44,461 nucleotides of DNA from Nocardioides pocheonensis (GTDB lineage: Bacteria; Actinomycetota; Actinomycetes; Propionibacteriales; Nocardioidaceae). The notes under the pieces are model-generated. The model was given only the letters and a program-made list of their open reading frames with translations. It was not told the DNA's origin and ran no database searches. A program made the translations under genes and the position numbers. How positions within the stretch are numbered: position 1 is the stretch's first letter; each line of letters starts with the position of its first letter. The stretch is from NCBI RefSeq assembly GCF_003725535.1, contig NZ_RJSF01000039.1, positions 1 through 44,461 of the forward strand, read 5' to 3'. This document shows positions 31,677-40,267 of this stretch, piece after piece.

Positions 31677-34600
31677 ATGCCCAGGCACGCGTCCAGGAAC
31701 GTCCGGCACCGTCCGATCCACCTCGTCGCCGTGCTCCTCGCGGCCCTCGCGCTCATCGCCGGCGCGACGCTCGTCGCGCCGGCCCAGGCGGCGCAGCAGG
31801 CGCCGGCCCGGCCCGAGGGCCCGTGCGACCTCTACGCCGCCGGCGGCACGCCGTGCGTCGCCGCGCACAGCACCACCCGGGCGCTGTACGCCGGGTACCA
31901 CGGGCCGCTCTACCAGGTGCGCCGGCTCTCGGACGGCCGGAGCCGCGACATCGGCGTGGTCGAGCCGAGCCTCAAGCCGGCGCCGGACGCGGGCGGCTAC
32001 GCCGACTCCGCTGCGCAGGACACCTTCTGCGCGAACACCACGTGCTTCATCACGACGCTGTACGACCAGTCCCCCCGGCACAACGACCTGACCCAGGCGC
32101 CGCGGGGGGCGTTCAGCGGTCCGGCCATGGGCGGCGCGAACAACCTGCCGATCTCGGACATGGCCCCGATCACCGTCTCCGGGCACAAGGCCTACGGCGT
32201 CTTCATCGAGCCCGGCATGGGCCTGCGCAACAACGACACCCGCGGCATCGCCGTCGACGACGAGCCCGAGGGCATGTACTGGGTGGTCAACGGCCAGCAC
32301 TACAACGACGGGTGCTGCTTCGACTACGGCAACGGCGAGACCGACAGCCGCGACGACGGTGACGGCACCATGGAGACGTCGTACTTCGGCAACGCGCCGT
32401 GGTGGTACCACGGCAACCCGCCGGGCCCCTGGGTGATGACCGACCAGGAGAACAACCTGGTCGGCTGCGTGAACCCGGGCAGCACCTCGAAGCTCTGCGC
32501 CGACCTGCCGACGATGACCTCGCGGTTCGTGACCGCGGTCGCGAAGGGCGAGCCGCACCACTGGGCCTCCCTCGGTGGTGATGCCCGGTCCGGCAGCCTG
32601 ACCACGATGTACGACGGCCCCCGCATCGGGCCCAGCTACGACCCGATGCGCAAGCAGGGCGCGATCGTCCTCGGCAACGGCGGCGACAACAGCGTCGGGT
32701 CGCAGGGCACGTTCTACGAAGGCGTGATGACTGCCGGCTACCCGAGCGACCGCACCGACCAGGCGGTGCAGGCCAACATCGTCCACGCCGCGTACGACGG
32801 GCCGCAGCTGACGCTTGCACCCGGGTCCGCGACCGACACCCCGCCCGGCCTGCAGACGTTCGCCCCCGGAGCTGGCCAGCAGGTCACCGAGACGTTCACG
32901 AACACGACGGGCGCCGCCGCGGTCGGGGTGAAGCTCGGCCTGACGCCGCCTGTGGGATGGACGTCGGTGGTGACCGGCACGGAGGACACGTCGACGACCT
33001 TCGACTCGGTGGCCACCGGTGCGAGCGTCAGCGCCACCTTCACGGTGACGCCGGGGCCCAGCCCGTTCAACGGTGACCTCGTCGGCGAGAGCTCCTGGAC
33101 GACACCGGGTCAGGGCAGTCGCCGGACCACCCGGACCACCGAGCGGGTCCGGAACACGAGCCCGGTCAAGATCAACGAGTACCGGACCGGCACGGACGGC
33201 AACCCGACCAACGCGTTCATCGAGCTCTACAACGCCGGCGACAGCACGGTGGACCTGTCCGGCTGGACGCTGACCGAGCACCCCTCCGAGCAGGCCGTGG
33301 ACTCCACGATCACGATCCCTGCCGGCACGAAGCTCGGCGGCGGCAAGACCTACCTGCTGGGGCTCGCGGCCTCCGGCCTCGCTGCTCCGGCTTCGGCGGG
33401 CGACCGCACCGTCAACGTCCGCAGCACAGCCGGGCTCGCACCCGGGCAGCAGGTGCGGATCGGCACCGGCCCGAACGCCGAGACGCGCACGATCTCCTCG
33501 ATCACGAGCACAGGCGCCACCGGGCCGCGCGTGCCGGGCAAGCTCGGCAACGCGGTGCGACTGTCGGGCAACGGTGAGTACGTGACCCTGCCCCAGGGCA
33601 TCGTCGGCGGCCTCGACGACTTCACGATCTCGGCCTGGGTCGACCTGGCGGCGACGAGCACCTGGTCGCGGATCTTCGACTTCGGCAGCGGCACGGGCAC
33701 GAACATGTTCCTGACCGTCGACGGTGGAGGGGCCGGGCTGCGGTACGCGATCACCAAGAGCGGCAACGGAGCCGAGCAGCAGCTCACGGGCGGCGGCCAG
33801 CTGCCGTTGAACACCTGGTCGCACGTGGCGGTCACCCTCGCGGGCAACACCGGGCGGCTCTACCTGAACGGCACGCTCGTGGCGACCAACCCGAACATGA
33901 CGCTGCACCCGTCAGCCCTCGGCAGCACGACCCAGAACTGGATCGGGCGCTCGCAGTACCCCGACCCCTTCCTCAACGCGATCGTGGACGACTTCCAGGT
34001 CTACGACCGCGCGCTCTCCGACTCCGACGTCGCCGCGCTGGCGGGCGGGCAGGCCGGGGCGGGCACCGTGGCGTCGTACCGGTTCGACGAGGAGTCGGGT
34101 CCCACCGCGCTGGACTCATCCGGCAACGGCAGGGACGCGACCATCGTCAGCGACGCGACCGCGGCGAGCGCCGGCACTCCCCTGTGGCAGCCGCTGCCGG
34201 ACGGTCCGGTGATCACGGTGCCCGCCGGGTCGACGAACGTGCCGGTGACCAGCACGTCAGGCTTCACCGTCGGCCAGAAGCTGTCCGTGGGCTACGGCGA
34301 CCGGATCGACACCGCCACGGTGACCGCGGTCGGCAAGCGCGGCACCCAGGCCTACCTCGCGGCCGCGGCTCCGGCTGGTGCGACGACGCTCAAGGTGACG
34401 TCCACGAGCAACATCTCCGCCGGTGACACGATCCGCCTGGACATCGACTCCCGGATCGAGAAGGTCACGGTCGCGTCCGTCGGCACCCCCGGGGCCGGGG
34501 GCACCGGCCTGACCCTGACCGCGCCGCTCGAGTTCGCGCACTCCTCGAACCTGCCCTTCAGCGACCGGGGCACCGGCGTCACCTTCAGCCCGGCGACCCG

Positions 34601-35519
34601 GTTCGCCCACGAGAGCAACGAGCCGGTGCGACCGCTCGGCAGCGGCCTCACGCTCGACCGGCCGCTCGACAACGGCCACCCCGTCAACGCGGCGATCCTC
34701 GACGACGCGGTGACCGGCGCCGGCTACCAGGGCTCGCCCGCCCCGGACCAGTGGTTCGGCGGCCCGGCACTCGCCGGCGCCGGTGCGATGGTGCTCCGCG
34801 ACGCCGACGGCCGCGTGACCGACAGCCTCGACTACGGCCGCCTGGTCGACCCGTGGCTCGCCGAGGGCTACCAGGCGGCGTCCGGCTCGGGCCGGTCCGG
34901 CTGCACGGCGCTCGTGCCCGCGGTGACCTCGGGGGCGGGTACGAGCGCCGCGCGGTACCCCGACGGGGCGGACACGGACAGCAACTGCGCCGACTTCGTC
35001 ACCACCCGCAAGCCCACACCGGGAGCGGCCAACCAGAGCGTGCTGAGCGCGGGTCCGCGGGTCTCCCTGCAGCCGTCGGCCGGAGGGTCGACGTACCTGC
35101 GCCACGACGACGCCAGCAACGACGTGCTGCTGTCGACCGTGACGGCGTCGAGCACGGCCGCGCTCAAGGCGGACGCGACCTTCGTGAAGGCTGCGGGCCT
35201 CGCCGACACGAGCTGCGTGTCCTTCGAGTCGGTCAACCGGCCCGGCAGCTACCTGCGGCACGAGAACTTCGTGCTGCACCTGCAGCCGGACGACGGCAGC
35301 TCGTTGTTCGCCCAGGACGCGACGTTCTGCCCCCGGGCCGGCAACAGCGGCTCCGGCACGTCGTACCAGTCGGTGAACTTCCCGACGAAGTTCGTCCGCG
35401 CCTTCCAGGGAGCTGCCTACCTCGCGAGCGATGGCGGCACAAACCCGTGGGACGACGCCGCCTCGTGGGCCGAGGACTCGACGTGGCTCGAGGCGACACC
35501 GTGGGCGCCCGGCCCGTGA
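31677..35519 (+). CDS. Secreted GH54 alpha-L-arabinofuranosidase with LTD, LamG and CBM42 modules
   Basis: A 1280-residue exported enzyme that should release arabinose from arabinan or arabinoxylan. A signal peptide ends near APAQA/AQQ (residue 38). The GH54 catalytic domain covers about 48-376, with nucleophile Glu221 in CCFDYGNGETD and likely acid/base Asp337 in GNGGDNSVGSQGTFYEG. A NEW3-like beta-domain (385-480) follows, then the start of a lamin-tail domain (INEYRTG, FIELYNAGDSTVDLSGWTL), a LamG-like domain (617-800), and a second LTD-like piece (AMVLRDADGRVTDSLDYG). Three short repeats of the DRTVNVRSTAGLAPGQQVRI type lie around 572, 848 and 898. The C-terminal CBM42/AbfB module (about 1128-1275) shows two clear trefoil repeats (STYLRHDD, GSYLRHENFVLHLQ). 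AAGGAG precedes the ATG. Confidence 0.92.
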   Translation: MPRHASRNVRHRPIHLVAVLLAALALIAGATLVAPAQAAQQAPARPEGPCDLYAAGGTPCVAAHSTTRALYAGYHGPLYQVRRLSDGRSRDIGVVEPSLKPAPDAGGYADSAAQDTFCANTTCFITTLYDQSPRHNDLTQAPRGAFSGPAMGGANNLPISDMAPITVSGHKAYGVFIEPGMGLRNNDTRGIAVDDEPEGMYWVVNGQHYNDGCCFDYGNGETDSRDDGDGTMETSYFGNAPWWYHGNPPGPWVMTDQENNLVGCVNPGSTSKLCADLPTMTSRFVTAVAKGEPHHWASLGGDARSGSLTTMYDGPRIGPSYDPMRKQGAIVLGNGGDNSVGSQGTFYEGVMTAGYPSDRTDQAVQANIVHAAYDGPQLTLAPGSATDTPPGLQTFAPGAGQQVTETFTNTTGAAAVGVKLGLTPPVGWTSVVTGTEDTSTTFDSVATGASVSATFTVTPGPSPFNGDLVGESSWTTPGQGSRRTTRTTERVRNTSPVKINEYRTGTDGNPTNAFIELYNAGDSTVDLSGWTLTEHPSEQAVDSTITIPAGTKLGGGKTYLLGLAASGLAAPASAGDRTVNVRSTAGLAPGQQVRIGTGPNAETRTISSITSTGATGPRVPGKLGNAVRLSGNGEYVTLPQGIVGGLDDFTISAWVDLAATSTWSRIFDFGSGTGTNMFLTVDGGGAGLRYAITKSGNGAEQQLTGGGQLPLNTWSHVAVTLAGNTGRLYLNGTLVATNPNMTLHPSALGSTTQNWIGRSQYPDPFLNAIVDDFQVYDRALSDSDVAALAGGQAGAGTVASYRFDEESGPTALDSSGNGRDATIVSDATAASAGTPLWQPLPDGPVITVPAGSTNVPVTSTSGFTVGQKLSVGYGDRIDTATVTAVGKRGTQAYLAAAAPAGATTLKVTSTSNISAGDTIRLDIDSRIEKVTVASVGTPGAGGTGLTLTAPLEFAHSSNLPFSDRGTGVTFSPATRFAHESNEPVRPLGSGLTLDRPLDNGHPVNAAILDDAVTGAGYQGSPAPDQWFGGPALAGAGAMVLRDADGRVTDSLDYGRLVDPWLAEGYQAASGSGRSGCTALVPAVTSGAGTSAARYPDGADTDSNCADFVTTRKPTPGAANQSVLSAGPRVSLQPSAGGSTYLRHDDASNDVLLSTVTASSTAALKADATFVKAAGLADTSCVSFESVNRPGSYLRHENFVLHLQPDDGSSLFAQDATFCPRAGNSGSGTSYQSVNFPTKFVRAFQGAAYLASDGGTNPWDDAASWAEDSTWLEATPWAPGP

Positions 35520-35542
35520 CCGGGGCCCGCACGGGCCCGGTC
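35518..35542. terminator. Bidirectional GC-rich hairpin between convergent genes
   Basis: GACCGGGGCCCG and CGGGCCCGGTC form a stem with a single bulged G and a very short loop. It overlaps the ends of both convergent genes, the arabinofuranosidase and the TetR-like protein. No T-run. Confidence 0.5.
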
Positions 35543-35981
35543 AGGAGCCCCTGAGGGTCGCCCGGATCGCGGGAGCGAACTGCCGCACGATCTCGTCCGC
35601 GGGCGCGGAGGCGACGGGCTCGACCTGGAGCACGTAGCGCATCATCGCCAGCCCGACGAGCTGTCCGCAGACCAGCTCGAAGCGCAGCGCCGAGGCGTGC
35701 ACTCCCGTGGCCCGGGCGGCCGGGTTGACGACCGTGCGGTTCAGCACCTGGTAGAAGGCCCGGCCGGCGCGGGCGCTGCCGACCGAGGACCGCACCATCC
35801 GCAGCATGCCCTGGCGGGTGCGCGGGTTCTCGCACAGGCCGAGGAAGCTGCGCAGCAGCCGTTCGCTGAAGTCCACGGCCGTGTCCACCGCCACGTCGGC
35901 GGTGGCGGCGACCATCCTCGCCTCGGCGGCCCGGCAGGCGGCCAGCACCGCCGGCGAGTCGGGAAAGAGCGGAGCGCTCAC
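35541..35981 (-). CDS. TetR C-terminal (ligand-binding) domain without HTH
   Basis: A 146-residue protein matching only the C-terminal domain of a TetR subgroup (the TetR_C_16 type): FSERLLRSFLGLCENPRTRQ, MLRMVRSSVGSARAGRAFYQ, FELVCGQLVGLAMMRYVLQV and SAPADEIVRQFAPAIRATL. About 30 residues precede this but do not look like a helix-turn-helix. Only 19 bases separate the start from the upstream gene, so an HTH has not simply been missed. A TACCGT -10-like box six bases before the GTG suggests a leaderless transcript. It could dimerise with a full TetR protein or be a decayed gene. Confidence 0.7.
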   Translation of the reverse strand: MSAPLFPDSPAVLAACRAAEARMVAATADVAVDTAVDFSERLLRSFLGLCENPRTRQGMLRMVRSSVGSARAGRAFYQVLNRTVVNPAARATGVHASALRFELVCGQLVGLAMMRYVLQVEPVASAPADEIVRQFAPAIRATLRGS

Positions 35982-36000
35982 CGGACCACGGTAGCGGTGG

Positions 36001-36459
36001 TCAGGGGCGCGGTGGCTCCCGCGTCCCGTCGCCGGACTGGTCCGGGAGCAGCCGGCGGTGCAGCTCGGTCGTGAGCGTGTGGATCGCCCGGGTGATCTCG
36101 GTGTTGGTCTTGAGCTCGAGCTCCTGCTCGACGAAGTCGTGGTCGGCCTTCGCCTGCTGGTACGCCGACTGCCGGTTCTGCCCGATCATGACGAACGTGG
36201 ACAGGAAGATCGCCTCCAGGGACACCACGAGCGTGAGCGTTGGCCAGGGTGAGGACTCGACCAGCAGCATCCAGCCCGCGAACACCACGACGTGGATGTA
36301 GACGAACGCCATCGACCCGGCGAACTTCGTGATCGCGTCCGCCACCCGCAGCTGCAGCTGCGCCGCCCGGCGCTCCGCGACCCGCTGGTACGCCGGGTGG
36401 GCCGGCGTCGGGCCGGGCTGCCCGTCCACCCGGGCTGCGGGAGTGTCGATGCCGCTCAT
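36001..36459 (-). CDS. DUF1003 membrane protein
   Basis: A 152-residue protein with the DUF1003 signature: ITKFAGSMAFVYIHVVVF, then PTLTLVVSLEAIFLSTFVMI and GQNRQ. There are two transmembrane helices, a basic N-terminal cytoplasmic part (QRVAERRAAQLQLRVADA) and a helical C-terminal tail that may form a coiled coil. Function is unknown for the family. The ATG at 36459 has GGAGG upstream; a GTG three codons earlier is also open. It lies between the hsa operon and the TetR-like gene, all on the minus strand; the 108-base gap to hsaB suggests it is not part of the steroid operon. Confidence 0.85.
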   Translation of the reverse strand: MSGIDTPAARVDGQPGPTPAHPAYQRVAERRAAQLQLRVADAITKFAGSMAFVYIHVVVFAGWMLLVESSPWPTLTLVVSLEAIFLSTFVMIGQNRQSAYQQAKADHDFVEQELELKTNTEITRAIHTLTTELHRRLLPDQSGDGTREPPRP

Positions 36460-36567
36460 CCTGACCACCTCCGGAGTCGTCGGTGACCAGCATGGCCCGC
36501 CGGCCGACGCGCGGCGGGCACGACACGACGCCGGTCGCCGACGAGGCGCCCAGGAGCCGCCCCGGAG

Positions 36568-37221
36568 TCAGTCCACGCGAGCGGTGGTGTCGTAGCCGCC
36601 GCGGTAGTACAGCAACGGCTTGCCGTCCTCGCCGAAGCCGAGCTCGCGCACGCGGCCGAGCACCACGTAGTGGTCCCCCGCCTCGTGCACGGAGTGCACC
36701 GTGCAGTCCACGAACCCGATGGCGCCCTCGATCAGCGGGGCGCCCGTGGTCGCGGGCCTCCAGTCGATGCCGTCGTACTTGTCGGTGCCCTTGGTGGCCA
36801 TCGCCTGGGAGACGTCGGCCTGGTCGGCGGCGAGGAAGTTCACGCAGAAGAAGCCGGCGCGCTGCATCAGCGGCCAGGCGCGGGAGGTCTTCGCCGGGCA
36901 GAACATCACCAGCGGCGGCTCCAGCGACACCGAGGAGAAGGACTGGCAGGTCATGCCGACCGGCGAGCCGTCCGACATCGAGGTCACCACGGTCACCCCG
37001 CTGGCGAACAGGCCCAGGACGTCGCGGAACCGCCGGGCCCGGGCCGCGGACTCCGGGTCGTCGGGGATCGGCGTGTGCTCGCCGAGGCGCATCTCGAAGT
37101 CGAGCTCGTTGCCGAGCCACGACCGGATCAGCTCCTGGCTGGGCCAGGTCTCCCGGGCGTCGTCGCTCATCCCCTCCGGGATGTCGCCCTGGGATTCCTT
37201 GGTCACCGGACCATTCTTCAT
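36568..37221 (-). CDS. hsaB: HsaB, flavin reductase partner of HsaA
   Basis: A 217-residue flavin reductase that supplies reduced FMN to the HsaA monooxygenase. The flavin-reductase domain runs from about residue 65: FRDVLGLFASGVTVVTSMSD, VGMTCQSFSSVSLEPPLVMF, RAGFFCVNFLAADQ and IGFVDCTVHSVHEAGDHYVV. Compared with the roughly 187-residue mycobacterial protein, it has about 50 extra N-terminal residues, rich in acidic residues; an internal Met18 start would shorten this. It is the last gene of hsaA-hsaD-hsaC-hsaB, the gene order known from M. tuberculosis. Confidence 0.92.
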   Translation of the reverse strand: MKNGPVTKESQGDIPEGMSDDARETWPSQELIRSWLGNELDFEMRLGEHTPIPDDPESAARARRFRDVLGLFASGVTVVTSMSDGSPVGMTCQSFSSVSLEPPLVMFCPAKTSRAWPLMQRAGFFCVNFLAADQADVSQAMATKGTDKYDGIDWRPATTGAPLIEGAIGFVDCTVHSVHEAGDHYVVLGRVRELGFGEDGKPLLYYRGGYDTTARVD

Positions 37222-37262
37222 GTCGCCCCCGTCGTCCTCGTCACCGGCCGGTCACTGAGCAC

Positions 37263-38159
37263 TCACTGGCCGCCGAAGTCGTGACCCCAGTAGGACACCG
37301 CCGTGCTCTCGCGGGCGACCCAGCGGGCGTCGTCGACGCGCAGGCCCTCGCAGCCGAACTCGACGTCGAAGCCACCGGGCGACCTCACGTAGAAGGACAC
37401 CATCTCGTCGTTCATGTGCCGCCCGAGGGTCGCCGACAGCGGCGCCTTGTGCTTGCGCACCCGCTCGAGGGCACGACCCACGTGGTCGAGCTCGTCGACC
37501 TCGAGCATCACGTGCACGCACTTGGCCGGGTTCGGCATCGGCAGGAACGCGAGGCTGTGGTGGCGCGGGTTGACGCCGAGGAAGCGCAGCCAGACCTTGG
37601 AGCCGGGCTCCTTGCCGACGAACTCGCCCGGCATGCTCATCGAGTCGCGCAGCCGGAAGCCGAGCACCTCGGTGTAGAACCGGAGCGCCTCGACGTCGTC
37701 GGTCACCGGGATGACGATGTGGCCCATGCCCTGGTCGCCGGTGACGAACCGCGCAGCGTACGGCGTGACCACGGGCCGCGACTCGTAGGTGATGCCGTGG
37801 AACAGCTCGAAGACGTTGTCCCACGGGTCGGAGAAGCGGACCAGCTCCTGGACGCGGCGGTCGGCGAGCTCGTCGGGCGTGCCCTCCTCGAAGACCACGC
37901 CGGCCTCCTTGAGGTGGAGGCGGGCCGCCTGCAGGGCCTGGTGGTCGGCGACCTCCCAGCCGGTCGCGGAGAGCTGGTCGACCTCGGCGGGGAACACGAC
38001 CACGCGGGCCGACACCTCGTCGATCCGGTAGTACAGGTGGTCGGGGTTCGGGCCGCGCCCGACGGCCAGCCCGAGCACCTTCTCCGCGAACGTGCGCCAG
38101 GCGTCGAGGTCCGTGCTGGCCACCCGGATGTAGCCCATGGACTTGATCTCGATCGTCAT
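37263..38159 (-). CDS. hsaC: HsaC, extradiol dioxygenase for steroid-derived catechol
   Basis: A 298-residue type I extradiol ring-cleavage dioxygenase that opens the catechol 3,4-DHSA between C4 and C5. Two VOC-type modules are present. The iron ligands are His147 (MGHIVIPV), His216 (KCVHVMLEV) and Glu267 (GGFDVEFGCEG). Neighbouring His200-His201 (NPRHHSLAF) provide the usual second-shell acid/base. Length agrees with the family (about 300). The ATG at 38157-38159 overlaps the hsaD stop as ATGA. A longer frame to 38249 is rejected. Confidence 0.96.
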   Translation of the reverse strand: MTIEIKSMGYIRVASTDLDAWRTFAEKVLGLAVGRGPNPDHLYYRIDEVSARVVVFPAEVDQLSATGWEVADHQALQAARLHLKEAGVVFEEGTPDELADRRVQELVRFSDPWDNVFELFHGITYESRPVVTPYAARFVTGDQGMGHIVIPVTDDVEALRFYTEVLGFRLRDSMSMPGEFVGKEPGSKVWLRFLGVNPRHHSLAFLPMPNPAKCVHVMLEVDELDHVGRALERVRKHKAPLSATLGRHMNDEMVSFYVRSPGGFDVEFGCEGLRVDDARWVARESTAVSYWGHDFGGQ

Positions 38160-39058
38160 GCGCGTGGCCTTTCCACGTGTCGTGCCAGGAATGCCGTGCA
38201 GATCTCGGCGAACTCGTCGGCGGCCTCGATCTGGGCCCAGTGACCACAATTCGGGAAGACATGCAGCTGGGCCTTCGGGATCAGCTTGAGGGCCACCATC
38301 GCTCCGTCGAGCGGGTTGACCCGGTCCTCCCGGCCCCAGGTGAGCAGGGTGTGCTTGCGCAGCGTGTGGGCCTCGCGCCAGAGCATGCCGTCCTCGGCGG
38401 TCTCGGGGTTCCAGAAGGACATCCCCATCGAGCGCATCGCCTCCTGGGCCCCGGGTGCGGTCGCGTCGGCGTACCGCTCCTCGACGAGCTCGTCGGTGAC
38501 CAGCGCCTGGTTGACCACCATCGTGGAGATGAACGCGCGCAGCGTCTCCCGCGACGGGTTCGCGCCGAAGTCCATCAACCGCTGCACCCCCTCCGTGGGG
38601 TCGGCGTGGAAGAGGTTCAGCGAGAGCCCGCCGGGCCCCATCAGCACGAGCCTGCCGACCCGGTCGGGGTGGCTCAGCGCGAGCCGCATCGCCGTGCCAC
38701 CGCCGAGGGAGTTGCCGAGCAGGTGCACCCGGTCGATCTGGAGCTCGTCGAGCAGCTTCACGACGTACTCGGCGGAGTGGCGGTAGTAGTTGCCGACCAC
38801 CGGCGGCTTGTCGGAGCCGCCGAAGCCGGGCTGGTCGACGAGCAGGGTGCGGAAGTCGGCGGCGAACCGCGGAAGCGCAGGCCCGAAGTTGCTCCAGGCG
38901 GAGGCTCCGGGCCCACCGCCGTGCAGCATCACCAGGGGCAGGCCCCCGCCGATCGCGCCTGAGGTCCCTGAGCCTGCCGAAGGGCCGGCCTCGTAGTAGT
39001 TCAGCGTGATGTCGCCGGCCTTGGCCGACCTCTGCACGGACTCCTTGTCGAAGGCCAT
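38156..39058 (-). CDS. hsaD: HsaD, meta-cleavage product hydrolase, with a repeat-derived loop
   Basis: A 300-residue alpha/beta-hydrolase that cleaves the C-C bond of the ring-opened product DSHA to give the HIP-type acid and a hexadienoate. Catalytic residues are Ser117 (LLGNSLGGGTA), Asp245 (WGREDRVNPLDG) and His273 (NCGHWAQ). Between NYYEAG and LPLVMLHGGGPG the protein carries about 13 more residues than mycobacterial HsaD as I recall it (PSAGSGTSGAIGG); part of this is encoded by a mini-repeat at 38966-38983. The stretch is before the oxyanion loop and should be surface-exposed. The start at 39058 lies four bases after the hsaA stop. Confidence 0.94.
   Translation of the reverse strand: MAFDKESVQRSAKAGDITLNYYEAGPSAGSGTSGAIGGGLPLVMLHGGGPGASAWSNFGPALPRFAADFRTLLVDQPGFGGSDKPPVVGNYYRHSAEYVVKLLDELQIDRVHLLGNSLGGGTAMRLALSHPDRVGRLVLMGPGGLSLNLFHADPTEGVQRLMDFGANPSRETLRAFISTMVVNQALVTDELVEERYADATAPGAQEAMRSMGMSFWNPETAEDGMLWREAHTLRKHTLLTWGREDRVNPLDGAMVALKLIPKAQLHVFPNCGHWAQIEAADEFAEICTAFLARHVERPRA
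38966..38983 (-). repeat. Short mini-repeat inserted in hsaD
   Basis: On the minus strand CCTTCGGCAGGCTCAGGG, a variant with altered ends of the short-form repeat, translated P-S-A-G-S-G. It keeps the frame TCG-GCA-GGC-TCA of the other copies. Confidence 0.7.
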
Positions 39059-39062
39059 CGGC

Positions 39063-40229
39063 TCAGTACATCCCCGGGTCGACCTTGTGCCCGAACTCGT
39101 GCGCGCCGTACATCTGCAGGGCGCGCTCGGGGTCGTTGGCCGCGTGCACCCGCCCGGCGTGCGCGTCGCGCCAGGCCCGCTGGAGGTAGGTGCCCTCGGC
39201 CAGCGCCCGGCCACCGGAGGCCTCGAACAGCGCGTCGATGGCGTCGATGGCCCGCTGCGTGCCGAGCACCTGGTCGCGACGGACCTTGAGGCGCAGGCCG
39301 AGAGGGATCTGCTCGCCCTTCCCGACCAGCGCCATCTCCTCGCGGATGTTGTTCATCGCCAGCGCCCAGGCGGCGTCGATGTCGCTGGAGGCGCGTGCGA
39401 TGCGCACCGCGGCGAACGGGTCGAGCGACGCCTTCTCCCCCAGGTACGCCGCCCGCACGCGCTTCTGCTGCATGTCCACGTGCTCGGCGTACGCGCCGTA
39501 GGCCATGCCGATGATCGGCGTGCAGATCGTCGTGGTGAAGATCGAGTGGAAGGGCAGCTTGTAGAGGTTCGAGGTGTTCACCTCCTGGCCGGGACCCTTG
39601 CACTGGCCGGTCTCGCTCATCGACAGCGTGAACGCCTCGGGGATGAACACGTCCTCCACGATGATGTCGTTGGACCCCGTGCCGCGGAGGCCGACGACGT
39701 TCCAGACGTCCTCGATGCGGTACCGGTCGCGCGGCACCATGAAGGTCTTGAAGTCCACGACGTTGCCGTCGGCGTTGAACACGAGCCCGCCGAGCAGGAC
39801 CCAGGTGGCGTGGTCGCAGCCGGAGGAGAAGCTCCACTTGCCCGACAGCGTGTAGCCGCCGTCGGTGATCGTCGCCTTGCCGGTCGGCGCGTACGACGAG
39901 CTCAGCCGCACGTTGGTGTCCGAGCCCCACACCGCCTGCTGCGCGTCGTCGGCGAAGAGCGCGACCTGCCAGGGGTGCACGCCGAGCACGCTGGAGACCC
40001 AGCCGGTCGAGCCGCACGCGCCGGCGATGTCGCGGACCGCGGTGTAGAAGTCCACCGGGTCGGCCTCGAGGCCGTCGTACCGCTTCGGCTGGAGCATGCG
40101 GAAGAAGCCGGTCTCCTCGATCTCCTTGATCGAGGCCTCGGGCACCACCCGCAGCCGTTCCGCCTCGTCCGCGCGCTCGCGGATCGTGGGCAGCAGGTCC
40201 CGGATGCCGTCCAGCACTGCCTGACTCAT
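39063..40229 (-). CDS. hsaA: HsaA, oxygenase component of the 3-HSA 4-hydroxylase
   Basis: A 388-residue flavin-dependent monooxygenase with the acyl-CoA dehydrogenase fold (group D). Using FMNH2 from HsaB it hydroxylates the phenolic secosteroid 3-HSA to the catechol. Recognisable segments are FFRMLQPKRYDGLEADPVDF, ACGSTGWVSSVLGVHPWQVA, GKWSFSSGCDHATWVLLGGL, VGLRGTGSNDIIVEDVFIP and the C-terminal GAHEFGHKVDP. The ATG at 40227-40229 follows GAGGAG. It heads the operon, and an exact KstR site lies about 40 bases upstream. The open extension to 40337 crosses that site and is rejected. Confidence 0.95.
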   Translation of the reverse strand: MSQAVLDGIRDLLPTIRERADEAERLRVVPEASIKEIEETGFFRMLQPKRYDGLEADPVDFYTAVRDIAGACGSTGWVSSVLGVHPWQVALFADDAQQAVWGSDTNVRLSSSYAPTGKATITDGGYTLSGKWSFSSGCDHATWVLLGGLVFNADGNVVDFKTFMVPRDRYRIEDVWNVVGLRGTGSNDIIVEDVFIPEAFTLSMSETGQCKGPGQEVNTSNLYKLPFHSIFTTTICTPIIGMAYGAYAEHVDMQQKRVRAAYLGEKASLDPFAAVRIARASSDIDAAWALAMNNIREEMALVGKGEQIPLGLRLKVRRDQVLGTQRAIDAIDALFEASGGRALAEGTYLQRAWRDAHAGRVHAANDPERALQMYGAHEFGHKVDPGMY

Positions 40230-40267
40230 GACTTCTCCTCGGTGTTCGGGTGCGCCACCAGCAATAC

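Noticed and set aside
31548-33908. A 786-codon minus-strand frame over the arabinofuranosidase
   Set aside because: Shadow of the GH54 gene; composition is typical of antisense frames in high-GC DNA.
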